A stretch of DNA of 64,000 bases from Alentia gelatinosa (lineage: Eukaryota; Annelida; Polychaeta; Phyllodocida; Polynoidae): contig OX465588.1 in assembly GCA_950022655.1 (NCBI GenBank), positions 26,273,525 through 26,337,524 on the forward strand. Reading direction: 5' to 3'. The first letter of the stretch is position 1. Every line of letters starts with the position of its first letter. Of this stretch, positions 33,101 to 43,855 are shown one piece after another. The notes under the pieces are model-generated. The model was not told the DNA's origin. It ran no database searches and saw only the letters and a list, made by a program, of their open reading frames with translations. A program made the translations under genes and the position numbers.

Positions 33101-36100
33101 GGTGTAATGATGTGGATTCTGTTTATTCATGGCCTTCATTTGCCTGTAGTGATTCAGTAATTTAGACATCTTAGTGCGGCTATGCCTTCGGCTGGGAGGT
33201 GGTTGTCTTCTCCAAGGAGGATCCATACTATCTTTATCAGAACCTCTTCGCTTGTTCCTAGCTATGGCCTTGTTAAGTTGGGCTATGGGGTCATGTTCAT
33301 ATTTCTTCATCTGGTCCTCAATAAATGTACCTACCCCTATCCCAAAATATGCATCATTAGCCTTGTAATAATCAAGGTCTTCTTTGGAGCCACGTTGGTA
33401 TTTTCGGTAGACAGCAGGTTCTTTAGTATATGGAGCATCGTTGTTGGACTCTTCATTTTTGTTGTGTAAGTTTATGTCAGGATTCGTTGGTTTGAATTGT
33501 GTTCCATGTACGAAGCTGTAATGGTTTCCAGCGGTGTCATGGCCGTATATATTCACTGAAAAATGAGAAATCCTTATTAGTTTAAACAAGAAAAAGCAAA
33601 TGAATATCCGTCGTAGCCGGAACAGCGCTGTTGCAAGAAAAAAAACATCGTTAATTCAATTTCAACAATGAATACACACTCAAGGAAATAGAGTTTGCAT
33701 CGTGTTATTTGGCATTTTAACGTGTTGTTGACATTCACTGGTCGATGAAACTTCAGCTGCTTGTTGGTATAACATCTGATATCAGACCAGATACACTCTG
33801 TTAAATCACCTATAGGTTATACACAGGCTCAGACTTGGTTCTGCTCTGCGTTAAGACTAAAGCCAGAGATCCACCAAGCGAAAATTAGGGCCGGCCGGTG
33901 TCCGTGCGGGTGGAATATGGACGTCGACTGCTCCCGCCTCTCGTCAGCTCAAGCCGGTTGAGATAATCGCCTTTGTGGATCAGCAAATAATGTCAAATCT
34001 GCTGGGGCCGGCGGCACCAGGCTGAGGCCGGTCCTAGTCGCCTCTCCCATATCACCGCCGTCCGTAGCCGTGTGGCCCCATGTGGTAGCCGGCCAGGCGT
34101 CGCCTCTGGCCGGCCGGCCCAAAATGAAAATTATTTGCTGGTCCACTGACCCAGCCGTGTGGAGTCGGCTGGAAACTCCCTAGCCAACGCTAGCCGACCC
34201 TAGCCGACGCAAAGCTGATTCATTTGTTTTTTTAAAGGCGGCCAGTCGGCCGATGCGATGCATTTGAAGAGTACGACACCTGCCCACAAGCTTTGCCGGG
34301 CCCCGCGGCGAGGGATCGCTGCCAACACGGCGCGGCCGACACGGTAATACCCGAAGCCGCGAACGGACATCAACACTTTTGGTATTTTCGGTAAAATTCT
34401 AGCACAACAGCATGTAATACACACTCATAACATCAGTCCTTGTCTTTATTTACCTCCATTGTTCGATTTAACATGTATTTCCGCGGTTATTTGACAATCT
34501 CTGACCGTTCCCGTACAAATCACCTCACGCCGACATACCGCTCCGCTCGATACGCGGCTTTCGCGGGTGCAGAGCATTGAAGTGTATCGCCGCATGCGGC
34601 GCCGCGTATCGGGGAACTCGATTACTATGTAAAATGCGCGCGCCTCCCATCGGATCAATGGAGAACTTGGCTGGCCCATCCTCGCGAGCGCCGTGTGTAC
34701 GGCATGTGGACGTCGGCCGGCTGAGAATTCCGGATGGCCGGACGGCCGGCCTAGCCGAATATCGTCGGCTGAGGCCGGCTGGCCGTCTCTGAGCGTTGAT
34801 TTTGGTGGATCTCTGGCTTTAGGCAGACAGATAAATTTTGAATTACTCTGTGAAACTATTCAAGGGAGGTATGTACACATACACAACGTTGGATTGTGCA
34901 CCTGTAGTCAGACAGGACACTCAATTGTACCAAGTTGATACGTTTTCACACACACTGATTTTGTAGTTTTGGATGAATAAAAGTGAGCATAGCTCGTTTG
35001 GAAAAAAGTGCACATATTCTATAATTGTAACAAAGACAGGACGGCCCGTTAAAAGTTTTATTAAGACATCAGTGGACAATAAAACATTTCACACAATACG
35101 ATGAGAGTTCATTGATTTGTAAAAGCCTTATACATGTAAGTGTATAAGAAAACTTGTAAGATAAAAAGATTGATAAGAGATATAAATAAGATATACATGG
35201 GTAGCAAGGAAGTAAAGTTGATGATATTAAGAAATTGATTCTTCCATGTAATACAATTAAGAAAGGTTATTATTGGATGAGGGTGGGTGGGTAAAAATAT
35301 ACATGTGAACGGTATGGTGACAGTGAAGGAACTGAAGTCACATGGTATGTACAGGTGAGGTATGAAAACAGTAGGGGGCGCCAGTCGTTAGAATTAATAG
35401 TAATTTGCAATTACTTGACAATTCTGTCTGAACTTTCAAAGTTTATCCACAGATCAGTGCTGCCTGTGGCTGGTTTCTCTCCCCCAACAGCAAGAGTTTG
35501 ATAGCGTCAACAAAGAATGTGCCACCAGTGTGTCATCTACTCTCAAGATTGCATTACTCTCAACTTGTAACATCATTATGCTGATGTCACACTGACATCA
35601 GCGTCTGGACTTGTGATAACAGGGTTCTAATCTGACCTTTCAATGCCAGAGGTTATCTGGTTGCCATTTGAATTTCTTCAGATCTCTGAAAAGCTGTCTT
35701 TTCCTATCCTGTTTATTCTTACTGAGCTTGTATTATACTGGGCATCGGGTCCGATTAAGTTGGTTTACATGTATTTGTGAACCTTTTAATTAAAATGTCA
35801 TAGTTGTGAATCGCCCAGGTCAAGAAGTCGTTTTCTGACCTCACATGTGATAATCAAAGATGACCTATCATATATGACTTAGATTAATTAAATGTCTAGG
35901 CAGAGTTAAGAGTTGTGGAGGAGTCAGTTGTAGTGCATGACCAGCTGCCAAATGCATGTATTGAGATTAGTCTGAATTAAAGCAATTACTGAGCTATCGA
36001 GAGAAAATTAGGTGCATGTTGATCATTCAACAGGGCACTGGTGTCAGCTTAAATGTGAGTCCTGTTTCAATAGTGAATATAGTATATGCTATATTTCACA

Positions 36101-37490
36101 AACCCTGCCTTCTTGATATAATGATTATGTGTTTTTCAAATGATATTGATTGGTGTGACTCGAAACCCACGGATGCATCGATGCAGATAGCAATGCAATA
36201 ATCTTCGGTAAAACTTCCCTGACTTATCCCTGGATATTTTTTTTTCAAATTTGTGTCTCATGACAATAGGTTGATGACACATCGGTTTATGATGTTTGCG
36301 TTTTAGGAGTTGCAAATAATTTCGAGCCTGTGAAGGAAGGGCTGTAAAACATTATGAGTGAATATAACATATTACACACTTGACACATTCTCACGAATCG
36401 AGAGGAGCCCAGGGCTGTTTTCGACACCCTTTTTTCAGGTACATGTTATACACTTTTTTAGCATCATATTAAAGTGTACATATTTTGCCATATCAGGAAG
36501 AATTTGATACAAGATATCTAATTTGGTTCTCTCTTGAGAGTAATTTGAATTAGAGCACCCCTTATTTTCACCTTTACACCACCCTGTTCCTATGAATTGT
36601 ACATGAGATTATTAGGTTTTAAAACGGCAACGTAAAGATGCGTACGTTTTCTTTAGACCGCCCATTTTGTATGTCTCTGACTACAAAGATTTGAATTGAA
36701 ATTTGGTTGTTTTATGAAATAATTAGTAGAAACCAAACGAGAGTTAGCCTTGTCAATGTTTATGCCATGATGGGCAGGTTATTTATTACTACACGAGGCG
36801 TTAGCCGAGTGTAGTGAGTAGCAGACCTGACCAGAGTGGTATAAACATGGAGAAGGCTAACTCGAGTTCGGTTTCATATTTATCCTACCCCATCTCACCA
36901 ATATACAGAGAACATTTTGTAATTATCCATGTAAGTAGTGTGTTGACACTCATTGGAGGATGGTCACATTTATCAATGCTGCCGGATCTACTTTCGTTAT
37001 CTGGTCCCTGATTGGTCCGTTTTTTTTATTCACCTCGGTGCATAAATAACATTTTATTCAATGCTCAGGCAAATACACTGAGTCAATGCTAAACATATGG
37101 CGTTTTTTATTAGGGGTAGGATAATGGATGGCTTCTCAATCATATTGTCTCTTCTAATGCACTGACGAAGGTTTATATGGCGTTGTAGCTCTATATGAGC
37201 TCTACATAATGTAAATAAAACAAAACAAAAAAACGGGCGTGTAACTAAAATATCGAACAAGTTACAAAATGGTGAACCTGAAAATTCCCCCTCATCCCCA
37301 TTCGTGAGAATGGGTCACTTACATCTCCAGGGGAAAATGTTACTCTTGCTTCATTTCGACAATACACAAAGAATAGATAGTGAGGATAATAGCATTGCTT
37401 TTACTACTTACCAGCGCAGTGACTCGCAGCTACCAAAATACACAACGTGCCTAGTTGTAGGTTCGTCATCATTGACTTCATTGTCAACAT
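30188..37490 (-). CDS. Putative secreted, low-complexity protein of unknown family (two exons)
   Basis: Exon 1 is 37490-37412. Its ATG follows an in-frame TGA, and it encodes a signal peptide with hydrophobic core LGTLCILVAASHCA before a GTAAGT donor. Exon 2 is 33555-30188, opening after a TTTTTCAG acceptor. The one base left by exon 1 and two from exon 2 make Val, so phase fits. Predicted length is about 1148 residues, almost all in one 3.4-kb exon. No domain is recognised. Visible parts: a basic site RNKRR (about 126-130), a His/Gln/Tyr-rich stretch (about 165-265), a Ser/Glu/Asp-rich block with two DSYE motifs (about 296-330), Pro/Ser/Thr-rich middle sequence, and a charged helical C-terminus (DLYSKRIEHLKTNKK). 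Only one cysteine lies outside the signal peptide. It could be an extracellular-matrix, shell-matrix or precursor-type protein; that is speculation. The open frame is certain, the two-exon model likely. Confidence 0.72.
33857..34822. mobile_element. 966-bp GC-rich element with perfect 21-bp TIRs
   Basis: CTAAAGCCAGAGATCCACCA plus A at 33857-33877 is perfectly inverted at 34802-34822. The interior is much more GC-rich than its surroundings, with repeated GGCCGGC motifs near both ends. No transposase frame is visible, so a non-autonomous DNA transposon. It lies within the intron of the putative secreted-protein gene. No clear target-site duplication is seen. Confidence 0.75.
34823..36729. other. 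Intron sequence of the secreted-protein gene without further features
   Basis: Mostly AT-rich sequence. No additional exon for the minus-strand gene and no plus-strand gene could be supported. Confidence 0.5.
36730..37125 (+). repeat. Hairpin-plus-tail element, copy D (intron of the secreted-protein gene)
   Basis: Arms 36730-36778 and 36826-36874 are 49-bp inverted copies, 39 of 49 positions pairing. Core ACTACA...TGTAGT around CGAGGCGTTAGCCGAG. The tail starts TTATCCTACCCC (36880-36891) and ends GGGGTAGGATAA (37113-37124), the same 12-bp inverted pair as in copy B, preceded by TCAATGCTAAACATATGG. Confidence 0.8.
37412..37490 (-). other. Signal-peptide exon of the putative secreted protein
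   Basis: Read on the minus strand, the ATG at 37490-37488 opens 26 codons ending in a signal-peptide-like hydrophobic run (GTLCILVAA) and a small-residue cleavage region (SHCA), then G|GTAAGT. An in-frame TGA lies three codons upstream, which fixes the start. Too short to be called as an ORF on its own. It was found by looking for a first exon in matching phase for the large exon 3.9 kb downstream. Confidence 0.65.
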
Positions 37491-38182
37491 TTTCAGTCAG
37501 TTTTTACAGGTGATCAATCTCTTAATTTGTATCCTACGGTGGGAATCAGCATCTCAAAGAAGTGAGGCTGTTCTCCTTGTGATTATTGTAGATCTTGAAG
37601 GTTCCCGAAAACATATCTACTAATAGGTCTGTGGCCAATATTCCCATTTGTAGATCCTGAACCGGTTCATAAAGCTGCTATAGGCAAAGTCACAGGAACA
37701 GTAAATCGCAGCGACTGACGATATTCCCCGTGCGTTGTCGTTTTGTCATGTTAGCCATAAAAGCGGGGAAAACAGAAGAAAAAAAAACATATTAGCACGA
37801 CCGATATCCAAGGCTATGCCCGGTGGCCGCACTCTGTACTTTTCATTGCCAGGGCCAATTGGTCTATGGATATTAAATACTCAAGACCTAAATGGCATGT
37901 CCCTGAGGTAACGGTAGTGAATAGTAGCATTCAGGATGTGACCCAACCAACATGTTCTGACCTGGGGCTATTAAAAGCTACTATTCTTCACGAGATAGTT
38001 AGAGCTACACGAATTGTTTTATCCTTGGGCATAAAGCCCTATAATCATGCAGTCGTCTCGATCTATTGTGTGAAATCATCTACATCAATCGGGAGTAGGG
38101 TCACAAATTACGATTCCCCAACATTGTACTGAGAATGATATCTTGCATACTAAGTCGCATACCTGAACACTCTTGTTGTCTT

Positions 38183-38700
38183 GAGAACGGAAAGCCTTCA
38201 AAATTGTTGTTTCCGGAGGCATTTCAGAAATAACAAACGGTTATAGTCACAGCTTATACGATAGTGGGTAGCATTAGAAAATCTGGGGGTGGGGGATGAA
38301 GACATAAGGAAACGTAAGTGCAATTCCGCTTGGATTGAAAATGGAAAAGCTTTCAGTCAGGATACAGTTGCTTTGGGTTTGCACACCAGATGACAGCAGC
38401 TAAGAAATCCATACTGAAGCTCAAAGTTGAAATGCAAAAGACTGAATGCACTAGATTAAGGACACCGTGATGTGTGCTCCCTTTGCTGATGCTACCTTGA
38501 ATGACAATTTTAGAACTCTACCTAAGCTGAGAATGGAAAGCCTTCAAAATATTTTTTTCTCAGAGGTACTTCAGAAATACTCAAGATCTCTAACAAACAG
38601 ATATAAGCATTTCCTATATGATAGTAGGTAACATTTGGGGGACTAAGACTGTAAAAAGAAACATAGGTGCGATTCCGCCTTGACAGAAAATGAAGGGGTC
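38183..38700. repeat. Diverged direct duplication, spacing 346 bp
   Basis: GAGAACGGAAAGCCTTCAAA at 38183 recurs as GAGAATGGAAAGCCTTCAAA at 38529. Both continue with a TTTC...GAGG...TTCAGAAATA stretch, a GATAGT(G/A)GGTA motif and GATTCCGC before the end. Confidence 0.7.
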
Positions 38701-38932
38701 ATGATTTGTATTACATCCCTACAGATGTTTACAACCATCTCTCACTGAGGATAAGCTTCTATCAATGTTATAAAGGAAGCCTTGCTTATTCAGATTCATA
38801 ACATTGCAACTGTGAAATGCATCGCAGCTCCAGGGAGTCCTCTCATCTACTGCTGATGAGTGCTGTCCTTAGTGCCACCACTTAAACATCATAAAGGATC
38901 ATTTAGATGCCTTTTAACCAGTCAGGGTGAGT

Positions 38933-38982
38933 GATGCCTTGAGGCATTCCCCAGCATGGGGTAAATGATGCCTTGAGGCATT
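38933..38982. repeat. Two GATGCCTTGAGGCAT palindromes
   Basis: GTGATGCCTTGAGGCATTC at about 38932 and AATGATGCCTTGAGGCATTA at about 38964. Same dispersed palindrome as at 21.8 and 55.7-55.85 kb. Confidence 0.8.
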
Positions 38983-40824
38983 ATCTACAATAGAAACAAT
39001 AGTTTTGTTTTATCAAGGTATAGTAGATCAATAAACCTGAAACATGCAGGGAATATATTTATAATATAATATTTAACATTATTATGTAAAATCAATAGTC
39101 ATATTAAGGTTCAAGTGTCATATCACGTGATGAAACAAGTGAATCTGGGTTTAGAAGATAATAGGCTGGCCCCTTAGCATAGTGCCTTCCCTGGTGCCTG
39201 TCCCAACTAACATGAGTCTGTCACAGATCCCCGCCTGTAAAGGGTCGAAATTGCTTGCTTACTTAGGCTACATACTTTTGATGGACACTCTCATATATGT
39301 AAGTCTCTTTTCCCAAGATATTTGGTACAACTCAATTCCATCCTATATATCACGTACACTATATTCAGTTTGACCTACAACTGTGTCAAGTAGAAATGCT
39401 CATACAATATCAGACGGTGATGTTTGTTTAAAGATCTCATGATATCTCTATAGTTGCAATTGTTGCATTTGACAATTCATACTAAAATATTTCTGGTGTT
39501 TGCTATTGACAATCACTGGATAATTATCATGAGTTTTTCCTATTTTTAGGACAGTAAAGTATCATCAGTTGCCATGGTAAAATACTGGAATCACCTTTGC
39601 TGGAGGTGTGGTATTGCAGGCACTACCTGTGGTGTAATGCTGTATCAGGGAATTGCAGGGAAAGGGATAAAGATTCATTAGAAATGTTCTGCAAAAATGG
39701 TGATGGCTGCAACAATTTCATTTAGATGGGATTCTGTCTCCAGTTCATTACATTGAGAGGTAACAGGGGTGTTTTAGAGGGATGGATTGCCAGGGGAACC
39801 TTGAGGTTTACAAAGCAGACCACCCCATGCCATTCTGATATTGTTTCTTGGTGCCAGCTTCCTCTTAGCGGGCACTAGAGTATTGGAAAAGAAAACCCGA
39901 GAGCCTCCAGTATAACTCAAGTCCTTTTGCAGAACCGAGGTGTCAGCACCATCTTCTCTGAAACTCACCACAATATGCTTAAGTGACCATAAAATAAAAG
40001 TAAGCAACACATTGGGGATAGCAGTTGCTAAACAAAAGGTATGCTAAGCAGATCAACAAGCAGAAGGCTTGTTTCCAGCCGTCAACAGGGGTTTGTAAAG
40101 GTATCATTGACACGAGTGAATTCCTTGGAGTTGATTTAATGGGGGTCAGTAACATGAGAATTTCTCAGAGATTTATATATAAATTGCTGTTGTGAGGGTA
40201 ATAATTACTTACTCTGATGGTTGCCTAGCATGCATGTCAACTCTATGTGCAATCAGTGTTGATAAGATATCAATAACGATAATTCTTACTGTTCTGCACC
40301 TGGCACATACAGCGAAATAGGTAGGATAGTGCTTTAAAAAAGTGATTTACTATAGTCATGGTTGTCAACCAAATTCTGTTTAGTAACTATGAAATTGCTA
40401 GAAGGAGTAGATCATGAATGGAATTAGCTAAAACTTCACTCGCCATGTCCAAATGTCATATAGGTAATCATAGAAACCACATCTATATACCAATCATATA
40501 ACCACCTCTATGATTGATAGGTACTATGAATTCTAAACTTTGTGCCAAATTTCATGCCTCTCATAAAGAATTGAATAATTTGTATGTAAATCTGGTTTAA
40601 TCTACCATACAACTAGGGCCTATAGATGAGCAATGGAAATGACCACAAGGTAACAATGAATGTACGGAGAATTGTTTGGCAAAGCTGAAAGTTGTAAGCT
40701 GTATGATAATGTCCAGAGACTAATAAAAGACTTGCTCAAATAAAAAAAAGAGAAAAAAGTTATGAGCTAACGTTTCTAAACAAAGGAGCTAACCAATCAG
40801 GCAAATGTCTATTCTCAGAGGATA

Positions 40825-41500
40825 TATGGCTGAAGTTGGATTCACATGATTGGACAAATGAACCTGAGACTGGTGTACTTCACACCTTTGCACCAGTCGG
40901 CTATTATTTCCAGCTAGGTAAAAAGTTTCACAGATTGGGGTGTTCTACAGTCTCAGGGTATCATGGCAGATTCAATTCACATGGGAAGACTCAACAGGTA
41001 CATAGTCTCACCCCTACACAGGGTGCACAGTTGCAGACTCATGGTACTTCCCCATGTGAATAAGTGTTATTTGGGACCACTGAGACTCACAGATTGGGGG
41101 AGAACGTGTGAAATACATTCGTCTCACCAAAATGCCCCTCTAAATTTTAAACCTATTTAAAGTCAAAATCTCATAAGATTCTGTTCCTTGTTAGGGGTGA
41201 TTGTCGCCGACAATAGCAAGGGACAAAAGTTGTCTCAGTAAAATTTAACCCTGTCATTCACATGGAGTGGGATTCACACGAAGAGACTCATGTACCTGAG
41301 ACTGGCGTACTTGACACTTTTTCTCTAGTCTCAAACAATTCTCGTTTGGTAAAAAATTCTCATGGCTAAGTACTTTTATCAGTCTCAAGGAAAAATGGCG
41401 AGGACACACCTGGTTCATAATCTCAGACATAGTCACAGTGACCACTCACCCTGGGACTCAATTAATTACCCTTGATGTGAAGGGTGTTATAAACATGCAA
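40825..41500. repeat. Two degenerate units related to the 230-bp TIR element array
   Basis: GGATTCACATGATTGG near 40838 and GTGGGATTCACACGAAGAG near 41268 each lead into GAGACTGG(T/C)GTACTT and several AGTCTCA motifs. Resembles the neighbouring element ends with a different interior. Confidence 0.5.
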
Positions 41501-41592
41501 TCATGCTTGCTGGCCTCCTATTGGCTAGGACAGGTACATGGTCGCAGCAGGTCCATTTGTCTCATCAAAATGTCCCTATAAACCTGTTTAAA

Positions 41593-42338
41593 GTGGGATT
41601 CACACGGTGGGATTCATGTACCTCACAGGGCTCAAAATCTCATGCGATTTTGTTCCTTTTTAGGGGGAAATGTCTTTGACAATTACTGGGAGGAAAACAT
41701 GACTCAGGGAAATAAATCCTTATAATTTAGACGCAGAAATTGTGTTCGAGTACAGAATCGCAGCAGGATTTGCCTTAGAAAAACACCCTGTGAGGTACAT
41801 GAATCCCATCGTGTGAATTCCATTTAAAGTCAAAATCTCATGAGATTCTGTTCTTTGTTAGAGGTGATTATCGCCGACAATTGCAATGGAAAAAAGTTGT
41901 CTCAGCAAAATGGAACCCTGTCATTCACACGAGGAGATTTTGTTCCAGTACCAAATCTCAACAGGATTTGTCTCAGACAAACACTTTGTGAGGTACATGG
42001 ATCCCACCGTGTGAATCCCATTTAAGTGGGATTCACACGATGCGATTCATGTACCTCACAGGGTGCAAAATCTCATGAGTTTTAGTTCCTTTTAGGAGTT
42101 AAATGTCTTGAACAAGTACAGGGAGGAAACATGTCTCAGGAAAATATAAGCCTACAATTGTGACGTTGGGATTGTGTTCCAGTACCGAATCTCAGCAGGA
42201 TTTGTCTCAGAAAAACACCATGCGAGGTACATGAATTCCATCGTGTGAATCCCACATTAAGGAGAATGTGCTCCAGTACCAAATCTCAACAGGATTTGTC
42301 TCAGACAAACGGCCTGTCAGGTACGTGAATCCCACTTG
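41593..42338. mobile_element. Tandem array of a 230-bp TIR element, two full and two partial copies
   Basis: Full copies at 41593-41825 and 42026-42255 start GTGGGATTCACACG and end with its inverse (ATCGTGTGAATTCC / ATCGTGTGAATCCC). TIRs are about 38 bp. Partial copies: 41826-42025 (3' half plus diverged 5' half) and 42257-42338 (3' end only). No open frame, so a MITE family amplified in place. One reversed copy lies in ABCB1-like intron 24. Confidence 0.8.
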
Positions 42339-42887
42339 AGAATAAATGTTTGATCTTTTATATAATTCAAAAATACTATCTAAAAGTTGTTTTATGCCTA
42401 TTTTTACACAACTGTAGGTGTTTTAGTGGTTAATTTGGATTTAAGTGCTGATTCCACCAGACTAGAGGATTTCTGAATCGAAAAGTTTCTGAAGTCCTTG
42501 GAATGTATCAAAGAATATCTTATATGGTGAATTTTCTTGCACGCTAAATTGTATAAGTATCCAAATATACCAGAAAAAATGCACGCTTCTACCGCCAGCT
42601 ATGCTTATACGATATTACCCGATTTCCAATTCGGCAAGTTTTGGTTGCTCAGTGGAATCAGTGCTTTATGCAAATCAAACATATAACCCCATTACATTAT
42701 TATGTGTTTTTTAGTATGATGTTCTGGGGTCCTCTCTGAGATGCATTGTGAAGAAAAAATTAAATTGCAATCTATGGTGGGCCTATCCCTAGATTGACCA
42801 GACTAGAAATGCTTATGTTCTGTCTCAAGTCATTACCATCCAAACTTTAAGCCCCTCGATGAAACATAAGGGACCGTTCATTATTGG

Positions 42888-43020
42888 GGAGGGGGGGGGG
42901 CAGTTTATTTGAGGGTATTTGCCTGGGGGGGGCATTTTATTTAGAGGTATTTGCCTTGGGGGGAGGGGCATTTTATTTAGAGGTATTTACCTGGGGGGGG
43001 GGGCATTTCATTTTGTGGTA
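42888..43020 (+). repeat. Poly-G minisatellite array 1
   Basis: Units of roughly 40-45 bp: a run of 7-10 G, then CA(G/T)TTTATTT(A/G)(A/G)GGTATTT(G/A)CC. Three to four units, directly visible. G-quadruplex-prone on the plus strand. Confidence 0.9.
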
Positions 43021-43685
43021 TTACCTTCAATTACTTAATTATGACCCTTATTTTGCTACCAGATATCTTTCATCACCATCAATGCAACAAATAATTTACT
43101 ATGAGAGTGTATTATGTGCCTGTCAGGACATCCTCAGACACACAAGAAAACTGCAATGATTTTAGAGTTTGTAGGTTGTGCATGAATATGCTAAGACTAT
43201 CAAAGGCAATACCACTGTTAGGAGATTGCTCCATAATCTTATGCGGGGCAGCTCCACTGTATTAGTATCTGTATGCAGCTCAGTGGTCAATTCAGATGAT
43301 CGCTGTGCAATGTAGCTTAGCACATACAAGTTGTCTTTTTGGTGGCTCCACTGTCTCAATAGAACACCCCCTTAAGATAGGTCTCAGAGCAGCAGGTACA
43401 TAAGCTCCCATGCCATCATGTCCTGACAGGCTAAAGGTTCACTTCCTAGATGGTGGATATCTAATCCTATAACTATGATATGCCAGTTTGCAGTCATTGC
43501 TCTTAAACGTTCATTAACAGTCCACATTTTTCAAGGGCCAGTTAGCTGCATATTAGAGGATTTCATTATAGAAGTTTAAAATTTGCACGTTAGAATTCAC
43601 CTGGCTTTATTTACTCAACATTATTTTATATGTGTACATATACATGTATATATGAGAAAGAATCGATTTAAGGCTATTGGCTAAG

Positions 43686-43855
43686 GGAGGGGGGGGGGCG
43701 GAGATATATTAGGGTATTTGTTGGGGGGGGGGGGGTGCAGTTTATTTTGAGGTATTTCTGAGGAGGGGGTTATTTTAGGGTATTTCCAAGGGGGGGGGGG
43801 ATTTTATTTCAAGGTATTTCCGAGGGGGGGGGGGGCATTTCATTTCGAGGTGGGA
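43686..43855 (+). repeat. Poly-G minisatellite array 2
   Basis: Same kind of unit as array 1 (long G runs separated by TTTATTT-GAGGTATTTC). Four or more units. Another G run of about 12 lies at about 44147-44158. Confidence 0.9.

Larger units (their letters stand above)
37500..40815. other. Intergenic stretch upstream of the secreted-protein gene
   Basis: Should hold the promoter of the minus-strand secreted-protein gene, but I cannot place it. Visible structure: a diverged 346-bp-spaced direct duplication at 38183-38700 and two GATGCCTTGAGGCAT palindromes at about 38933-38982. No supported coding exon. Confidence 0.5.
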
